This document shows positions 17,411 to 22,092 of a stretch of DNA of 22,092 bases, piece by piece. The stretch spans positions 1 through 22,092 of the forward strand of contig DASCRM010000081.1 in the NCBI GenBank assembly GCA_034406555.1. The letters are read 5' to 3'. The stretch's first letter is position 1, and the number at the start of each line of letters is the position of its first letter. The translations under genes were made by a program, and so were the position numbers. Under the pieces are notes generated by a model. That model saw only the letters and a program-made list of their open reading frames with translations. It did no database searches and was not told the DNA's origin. The DNA is from SHYR01 sp034406555 (GTDB lineage: Bacteria; Chloroflexota; Dehalococcoidia; UBA2979).

Positions 17411-17859
17411 GCGGCGGCGCTGTCCCTGGCGGAGATCAGCCCGGCCGCGTGCTCGATCACTGATTCCCACGCCTCTTGCTTCTCGTCGGACCAGCGCGGC
17501 CCCTCGAAGTAGCGGAGGGACTCGACGAGCGCCTCGCCGAAGATGCGGTATTGCTCGGCCTGAAGATTGCGGTCAACGTGGTCGAGCGCGAGTTGCGAAA
17601 AGCGCTCCTGGTACCTCGTGCCGCCGGGCTCGATGTTCGCCATCAAGTTGACGACGGACCATATCTTGGCGTGCTGCTGTTGAGTGATCACGTTCGCGAA
17701 CCGCTCCTCAAGCGCGGGTGCGCGACCGAAGAGACGGCCATCGAAGTGCGCGACCAGCTCCTTCGCCCGAGGTGAGATCGAGGTGACGGTGCCCTGCCGG
17801 ACGGCGTGAAGAAGGGTCGGATCATCAGTCGTGATGGCTGGCGCGTGGTTGACAGGCAT
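17407..17859 (-). CDS. Single-domain globin (flavohemoglobin-like)
   Basis: This is a heme protein probably binding O2 or NO. The 150 residues align by eye with the globin half of flavohemoglobins: HFDGRLF (38-44), QQQHAKIW (60-67), DHVDRNLQAEQYRIFGEAL (93-111) and AWESVIEHAAGLI (130-142). His94 is the proximal ligand, with Tyr104 and a Glu near 126 as in the family. Gln61 occupies the E7 position. The B10 tyrosine seems replaced by Asp40. There is no reductase domain. The ATG at 17859 has a strong site, GAGGAGG, 7 bases upstream. Its stop overlaps the stop of the convergent solute-binding protein gene. Confidence 0.8.
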   Translation of the reverse strand: MPVNHAPAITTDDPTLLHAVRQGTVTSISPRAKELVAHFDGRLFGRAPALEERFANVITQQQHAKIWSVVNLMANIEPGGTRYQERFSQLALDHVDRNLQAEQYRIFGEALVESLRYFEGPRWSDEKQEAWESVIEHAAGLISARDSAAA

Positions 17860-18106
17860 CTGCGACCCTCCTCGTCTACGGAATTAGCTGCAATGTCAGC
17901 ATCGGCTCGTGGAGTGCGCGACTTAAGTTCGCTGACACTTGGACAACCTAAGAGATGCTGCCCTGAGAGTCAGACAGTCAGCTTTCGATCAGAGAACTGT
18001 CGCTCAGCCGGGCTGTTTCGCGCCGATCGACTGACGGTATCGAGGTACTCCCCCTCCCTGGAGCGACTGGCGCGCTATCATCGCCGTGCCGAGGAGGTGA
18101 ACAGCA
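17860..18106 (+). promoter_or_regulatory. Divergent intergenic region with inverted repeat
   Basis: The 247 bases between the globin (minus) and the first crotonase (plus) hold both promoters. A perfect inverted repeat GACAGT (17973-17978) and ACTGTC (17996-18001) is separated by 17 bases. A -10-like TATCAT (18076-18081) lies 25 bases before the crotonase ATG without a good -35. No gene is seen in it. Confidence 0.4.
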
Positions 18107-18898
18107 ATGGCATACGAACAGATCAAGACCGAGACGCGCGGCCACGTGGGGATCATCACGCTCAGCCGTCCAGAGAAACTGAACGCGTGGACGGATCGGA
18201 TGCACGCGGAGCTGGTCGATCAGGTTGAGGCGTGGAACGCGGACGACGACATCGGCGCGATTCTCTTCACGGGGGAGGGACGTGCGTTCTGCGCGGGTGC
18301 CGACATGGGTGGCTTCAGCGACCGCCTCGAAACCGTCGACGACGCGCCGACCGGGCGGGTGGCGACGAGCTTCAGCACGCCGTGGACGACGCTGCTGCGG
18401 CGGTCGAAGCCGTCAGTTGCGGCGATCAACGGCTACGCGATCGGCGTTGGCCTGACGATGGTGCTGCCCGCTGACATCCGCATCATGGCGGAGGAGGCAC
18501 AGGCTTCGATCCGCTTCATCAAGGTGGGGCTCGTGCCCGAGCTCGGCTCGACGCGACTGCTCGCGCAGATCGTCGGGCTTGGCAACGCGACCGACATGTG
18601 CCTCACGGGCCGCATGGTGGGGGCCGATGAGGCGCTGCGCATGGGGCTGACGGTCTCCACCACCCCCGCCGATCAGCTGCTCGACGTGGCGATCGCGAAG
18701 GCCGATGAGCTGGCAGGCAACCCGCCCTCCGTGATGATGTTCGTGAAGGAGCTGCTGGCGAAGGCCCCGCTCGACCCGGACCTCGATGCGGTGATGGAGC
18801 GTGAGCAGGTGCGCGACCGAATCGCCCGCCGGCTGCCCGAGCACGCGGAGGCGGTCAACGCCTTCCTGGAGAAGCGCGCACCGGAGTTCTATCGCTAG
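18107..18898 (+). CDS. Crotonase-family protein (enoyl-CoA hydratase/isomerase, EchA-like)
   Basis: It acts on acyl-CoA thioesters in the cytoplasm. The 263 residues show the fold's markers: RPEKLNAW (21-28), FCAGADMGGF (61-70) forming one side of the oxyanion hole, and NGYAIGVGLTMVL (108-120) the other. Both glutamates of classical hydratases appear absent: the positions read Thr (in GVGLT) and Phe (in IRFIKVGL). Instead Glu145 in LVPELGST sits where delta3,delta2-enoyl-CoA isomerases carry theirs. An isomerase or related role is therefore more likely than simple hydration. AGGAGG lies 9 bases before the ATG. A second crotonase gene follows 47 bases later. Confidence 0.88.
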   Translation: MAYEQIKTETRGHVGIITLSRPEKLNAWTDRMHAELVDQVEAWNADDDIGAILFTGEGRAFCAGADMGGFSDRLETVDDAPTGRVATSFSTPWTTLLRRSKPSVAAINGYAIGVGLTMVLPADIRIMAEEAQASIRFIKVGLVPELGSTRLLAQIVGLGNATDMCLTGRMVGADEALRMGLTVSTTPADQLLDVAIAKADELAGNPPSVMMFVKELLAKAPLDPDLDAVMEREQVRDRIARRLPEHAEAVNAFLEKRAPEFYR

Positions 18899-18945
18899 CC
18901 CGGCCGCGATCCGAGACGCGCGGCCACGAGGGAGAGGCGGACGAG

Positions 18946-19791
18946 ATGACGACGTACGAAGAGATTGAGCTCCAGATCGATGACCCGGTGGCGACGATTA
19001 CGCTCAACCGGCCCGACAAGCTGAACGCGCTCACCGACCGAACGATGCAGGAGCTGCGCCACGCGATGGCGACGGCGGAGGCCAGCGAGCAGGTCGTGGG
19101 CATTGTGCTCACCGGCGCGGGCCGGGGCTTCTGCGCGGGCGTCGACATGGGCTCGCTGCAGGACATCGAGGCCGCCGGCACGTCCGCGGGAATGCGGCAG
19201 GAGACTGAAGTCGAGAAGATCGACCCCGGTGACCAGGAGATGGGACCGGACTACCGCTGGGGGTTCGGCTACCTGATGACGGTGCGCAAGCCGATCATCG
19301 TCGCGGTGAACGGGCCCTGCGCGGGGCTCGGTTTCTCGCTCTCGATGTTCTGCGACATGCGGTTCATGTCGGATTCGGCGATGTTCACGACATCGTTTGC
19401 ACCTCGCGGGCTCGTCGCGGAGCACGGCATGAGCTGGGTGCTGCCCCGCCTGATCGGCCCGGCGAAAGCCTTCGACCTATTCTTCAGCTCTCGCCGCATT
19501 GAGCCGCCCGAAGCACTCAGCCTCGGGCTCGTCAGCCGCGTCGTGCCGGCCGAGCAGCTGATGGAGGAGGCGCAGGGCTACATCCGCGATCTGGGCAAGA
19601 CATCTTCGCCGTCCTCGCTGATGTACATGAAGCGGCAGGTGTACCGGCACCTCAACGTCTCGCTGGGCGAGGCCTTCATCGAGACAAACGATCTGCAGGA
19701 GGAGACGGTTGCGCTGCCGGACTTCACGGAGGGCATCGCCTCCTTCATGGAGCGCCGCCCGCCGAACTTCCCTCGCATCACCGTCGACTAG
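18946..19791 (+). CDS. Crotonase-family protein (enoyl-CoA hydratase/isomerase, EchA-like)
   Basis: This is the second crotonase in tandem, 281 residues. Markers are NRPDKLNALTD (21-31), FCAGVDMGSL (62-71) and NGPCAGLGFSLSMFCD (122-137). The block RGLVAEHGMSWVLPRLIG (154-171) is characteristic of the actinobacterial and chloroflexotal EchA group. As in the first copy, the hydratase glutamate after the glycine turn is Ser and the remaining Glu159 is in the isomerase-type position. An insertion (about 72-104) lengthens it relative to the first copy. It follows that gene by 47 bases with its own site (GGAGAGG) and is probably in the same operon. The substrate is unknown. Confidence 0.88.
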   Translation: MTTYEEIELQIDDPVATITLNRPDKLNALTDRTMQELRHAMATAEASEQVVGIVLTGAGRGFCAGVDMGSLQDIEAAGTSAGMRQETEVEKIDPGDQEMGPDYRWGFGYLMTVRKPIIVAVNGPCAGLGFSLSMFCDMRFMSDSAMFTTSFAPRGLVAEHGMSWVLPRLIGPAKAFDLFFSSRRIEPPEALSLGLVSRVVPAEQLMEEAQGYIRDLGKTSSPSSLMYMKRQVYRHLNVSLGEAFIETNDLQEETVALPDFTEGIASFMERRPPNFPRITVD

Positions 19792-19800
19792 TAGCTTCGC

Positions 19801-19837
19801 CTCGCTATTGGGCGAGCGGCGGACACCCCGCCGCTCG
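19801..19837 (+). terminator. Strong hairpin after the crotonase genes
   Basis: A perfect 10-bp stem CGAGCGGCGG / CCGCCGCTCG (19813-19822 and 19828-19837, loop of 5) follows the second crotonase stop by 21 bases. A weaker stem, CTCGC (19801-19805) with GCGAG (19812-19816), would exclude it. No T-run follows, so factor-independent termination is uncertain. Confidence 0.45.
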
Positions 19838-19928
19838 TGCGGAGGTAGCCGGTCAGAGTCCTTTTCCGCTCTGAGGCTGGGACGAACGCCCCTCCCGGCA
19901 GCCATCGGATCGCAGGACACTCGAATGG

Positions 19929-20732
19929 ATGATTCATTCAACGGCCCCCTATCTGGTATTGCTGTCCGCCGCTGTGGCATTGGGGACGGGTAGCGCTGCT
20001 CATGCGCAGGTGCCATCGATCCTGCTGAGCAGCTTCGAGGTCGCTGGTTCCGTGAGTCACAGTGGTGACTACGGTGCAGCGATCAGCGCCCCCGGACAGG
20101 AGTTTCTCGACCGAGCGGGTACGTATCAGGCTGACGTCTCCTTCACAGCCTCGGTCACGGTCTCGGGGGCGAACCTTCTGGCGCAGAGCGGGAGCTTCGA
20201 GGCCAGCGGGCCGTTCAGCGCTACGGTGAGCGCTCCAGACGTAGACCCCTTCGTCGTTGGCGGGACGTATACCGGCGCCGGTGCCTTCACCGCCAGCGAG
20301 CGCGGCCCGTTCGCGGTGCAGGGGCCGTTCGGCGGGTCCGGCTCGTTTACCACGGGCGGCCTGAGCATGAGCTACGGGAACGCAATCGAGACCACGGCAC
20401 TCACGGACATGATTGCGCAGCTCGGAGGACTCGGGGCCTTTGCTCCCGTCGCGGCGGTGGCACTCGAAGTGGAGCAGCCGCCCGGTGGGTCGTCGACCGC
20501 CGGCACGCCGAACGTCACTGTAGCGCTGCAGCCCGGCGGCTTCACGGCGATCCAGTCGGGTACTTCGGACCTCGCCGCTCTGATCGCGGCGCAGCCGTTC
20601 GAATTGCGAACGGTCTGGAAGTTGGATGTGGCCTTACAGTCGTGGCTCGTATTCGTGGTCGGCGCGCCGCCGTTCTTGAACACGCCGACGTCGCTCGCAC
20701 CGACCGACATCGTCTGGCTGATATCGAAGTAA
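19929..20732 (+). CDS. Secreted protein with degenerate beta-type repeats, function unknown
   Basis: I do not recognise this gene. The 267-residue product has a signal peptide (about 1-26, ending AAHA). Then come Ser/Gly/Ala-rich repeats: a unit starting SFEVAGSVSHSG (35) recurs as SFEASGPFSATVSAP (89), and GTYQADVSFTAS (64) recurs as GTYTGAGAFTAS (112). They are predicted beta strands, perhaps a surface or adhesive fold. A less repetitive part (150-220) follows. The C-terminus (about 224-267: VWKLD, SWLVFV, FLNTPTSLAPTDIVWLI) resembles a short terminal domain I recall from secreted Chloroflexota proteins. The start is ATG 19929; a weak AGGA site lies upstream. No partner gene is evident. Confidence 0.7.
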   Translation: MIHSTAPYLVLLSAAVALGTGSAAHAQVPSILLSSFEVAGSVSHSGDYGAAISAPGQEFLDRAGTYQADVSFTASVTVSGANLLAQSGSFEASGPFSATVSAPDVDPFVVGGTYTGAGAFTASERGPFAVQGPFGGSGSFTTGGLSMSYGNAIETTALTDMIAQLGGLGAFAPVAAVALEVEQPPGGSSTAGTPNVTVALQPGGFTAIQSGTSDLAALIAAQPFELRTVWKLDVALQSWLVFVVGAPPFLNTPTSLAPTDIVWLISK

Positions 20733-20734
20733 CC

Positions 20735-20776
20735 GGACCCTTTGGGGGCGGGTTCGACTCCCACGCACTTCCGCCA
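20735..20776 (+). pseudogene. Degenerate tRNA(Ser)-like 3' fragment
   Basis: The stretch after the repeat-protein stop reads like the end of a class II tRNA: a CCC-TTT-GGG variable-arm hairpin, a T-arm GCGGG-TTCGACT-CCCAC (loop 20753-20759), then CACTTCC, discriminator G and CCA (20774-20776). The T-stem has one C-A mismatch, and there is one extra G between it and the acceptor strand. No matching 5' half (GGAAGTG with D-arm) is present upstream. It may be the scar of an integration event at a tRNA gene. Confidence 0.5.
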
Positions 20777-20783
20777 GGGGCAG

Positions 20784-21935
20784 CTACTGCTCGCGGAGGA
20801 AGGCCAGCAACCGCTCGCTGACCGCTTTCGGCTGTTCCTGCTGCACCCAGTGGCCCGCGCGATCGAGCAGGTGCGTACCGCGCCAGTCCGTGCAGGCGTG
20901 ATCCTGCATCTGTTCGAGGTTGCCCGGGGCCTGGTAGACGCCCCAGTCGCTCTTCCCTGCGATGAAGCTGGCCGGCACGTCGATCGTGCGACCGGAGAAC
21001 AGCGCGAAGTCGGCGCCGTTGATACCGCTCGACGCGCAGCGGTACCACTGGAGGCCACCCTGGAAGCCGTTCCGCTCGTACTCCCCCGCGTAGACGCGTA
21101 GCTCGTCGTCGGTCAGCCACGAGCAGGTGGCGATAGCCTCGGCCGACGGCATCTCCGCCGCGACAGTTTCGGGCATCGTTCTGTCCAGCTCCATCATGTA
21201 GTAGGTCGGCATCTTCGCCATTTCGGCGGCGATTCTTCCGGCCAGTGGGAAAGGCCTGTTCTGTTTCCAGTCGGCGCTCTTATGGTGATAGTAGGCGCGC
21301 AGGAAGTCGTGCACACCCTGCGGACAACCGTGCATCTCGTCGTTTGCCGGGCGTGTCGAGTAGTACTGGTGATAGTTCTTGCGAGGCACGTCCAGCGCGG
21401 CCAATTCCTCGTCGAGGCTCGGGCGTGCGAGGCCCTCGGCGGACTCGGGGCGCGGTTCGTTGGCCGTGTTGAAGGGTAGCGGAGGCGGTCCTGTGAACGG
21501 GCCACTCATCATCACCACGGAACGGAAGACGTCGGGTCTCACCAGTGCGCTCGTCGCTGCGACCGCCGAGCCCCAGTCGTGGCCGACCACGGCTGCGACA
21601 GACTCGTATCCGAGCGCGGAGATGAGTGTGAGCATGTCCTTCGTCAGGTTGAACAGGCGGAACGAGCGCAGGTCGCCGTCGTAGTTCGGGTCCCAGCCGG
21701 TGGTTTGCCCGTAGCCTCGCTGGTCGGGTGCGACGACGTGGTAGCCGGCGTCCGCGAGCGGCCCCATGACCTTCCGCCAGCTGTACGCGAGTTCGGGGAA
21801 GCCATGCAGCAGCAGCACGCAGGGCCGGTCTGCGGTCTCGAAGCCGGCTTCGAGGATGTGCGTCGTCAGACCGTTGATGTCGCTCACTAAACGCGAGCGG
21901 ATGCCTGTCGGCAGCACACCATGTTCGTAGGGCAT
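20784..21935 (-). CDS. Alpha/beta hydrolase, epoxide hydrolase-like
   Basis: It probably opens epoxides to diols or hydrolyses related small substrates. The 383-residue protein shows the oxyanion-hole motif HGFPE (44-48), the nucleophile elbow GHDWGS (118-123) with Asp120, as in epoxide hydrolases and dehalogenases, a probable acid Asp330 (GKSDWG) and the catalytic His362 (AGHWVQQEQP). A helical lid (about 160-300) includes YHQYY, a candidate for the lid tyrosines. At 383 residues it is longer than the usual 290-330, with the excess in the lid. The ATG at 21935 has AGGGGA upstream; ATG 21965 in the same frame is possible. Dehalogenase activity cannot be excluded. Confidence 0.87.
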   Translation of the reverse strand: MPYEHGVLPTGIRSRLVSDINGLTTHILEAGFETADRPCVLLLHGFPELAYSWRKVMGPLADAGYHVVAPDQRGYGQTTGWDPNYDGDLRSFRLFNLTKDMLTLISALGYESVAAVVGHDWGSAVAATSALVRPDVFRSVVMMSGPFTGPPPLPFNTANEPRPESAEGLARPSLDEELAALDVPRKNYHQYYSTRPANDEMHGCPQGVHDFLRAYYHHKSADWKQNRPFPLAGRIAAEMAKMPTYYMMELDRTMPETVAAEMPSAEAIATCSWLTDDELRVYAGEYERNGFQGGLQWYRCASSGINGADFALFSGRTIDVPASFIAGKSDWGVYQAPGNLEQMQDHACTDWRGTHLLDRAGHWVQQEQPKAVSERLLAFLREQ

Positions 21936-22073
21936 GTTCGGTTCCCCTGTTTCACGCTCGGTCATGCGAGGAACTCTACCCGGCTACGGCCTCGACCATG
22001 TTCTCCGCCTCGCCGGGTCCCCCGCGTATCGATGGCGTTGCCTAATGCCTCGCCCAGAGTGCCAATCGGAATC

Positions 22074-22092
22074 TATACTCGATGTCCGTGGG
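22074..22092 (+). promoter_or_regulatory. -10-like box at the right edge, possibly before a leaderless gene
   Basis: TATACT (22074-22079) matches the -10 consensus closely and a GTG follows at 22088, 8 bases later. That spacing is like the ccm operon promoter at 2241, where the ATG follows by 9. No good -35 is seen and the window ends too soon to confirm a coding region. Confidence 0.3.

Noticed and set aside
20733..20783. Intact tRNA gene
   Set aside because: Only a 3' half is recognisable; no 5' acceptor strand, D-arm or anticodon arm can be built from the upstream bases.

Overview
The window is one GC-rich bacterial chromosome segment with densely packed genes and frequent ATGA, GTGA and TGATG overlaps. 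The gene set is that of an aerobic bacterium with a caa3-type cytochrome oxidase. The features together suggest Chloroflexota, probably a Dehalococcoidia-like lineage: a GreA homologue with an extra N-terminal domain, a twin-arginine lipoprotein solute-binding protein, a single-domain globin and EchA-type crotonases. That assignment is inference from family resemblance; no marker gene was searched. I see no prophage, transposase, CRISPR array, intact tRNA or rRNA.

Left third (1-11267): respiratory assembly supercluster. Reading left from a divergent promoter region (2053-2255) are coxB (Cu-A subunit fused to a cytochrome c domain) and coxA (running off the left edge). Reading right is a near-continuous run of twelve genes: ResA/CcmG-like thioredoxin, ccmE, ccmF, ccmH, a CcmI-like fragment, an unrecognised secreted membrane-anchored protein, ccmA, ccmB, ccmC, ccmD, ctaA and ctaB. 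The ccm genes make system I cytochrome c maturation (heme export, chaperone, ligation, apocytochrome reduction). CtaB and CtaA convert heme B to heme O and then heme A. CoxA needs heme A, and CoxB needs covalently attached heme c, so the block makes the oxidase and both of its special heme groups.

Middle (11385-15527): on the minus strand are a GreA-like factor with an N-terminal extension and a two-gene ABC-2 exporter. On the plus strand are rsmG (16S rRNA m7G methyltransferase) and a Yip1-like membrane protein.

Right third (15608-22092): an orphan family 5 solute-binding lipoprotein, apparently with a non-canonical start, ends tail-to-tail with a single-domain globin on the minus strand. 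Then come two crotonase-family genes in tandem, a secreted repeat protein of unknown function, a degenerate tRNA-like 3' fragment and an epoxide hydrolase-like alpha/beta hydrolase on the minus strand. The far right edge carries a -10-like box that may begin another rightward gene.

Most notable: the unknown secreted protein inside the ccm operon; a 23-residue internal duplication in the thioredoxin; a CcmH with a second cysteine pair and a CcmE without its tyrosine ligand; a GreA with a recombinase-like N-terminal domain; a globin with Asp at the usual B10 Tyr position; and the tRNA(Ser)-like fragment. I found no convincing multi-gene system of a wholly new kind.
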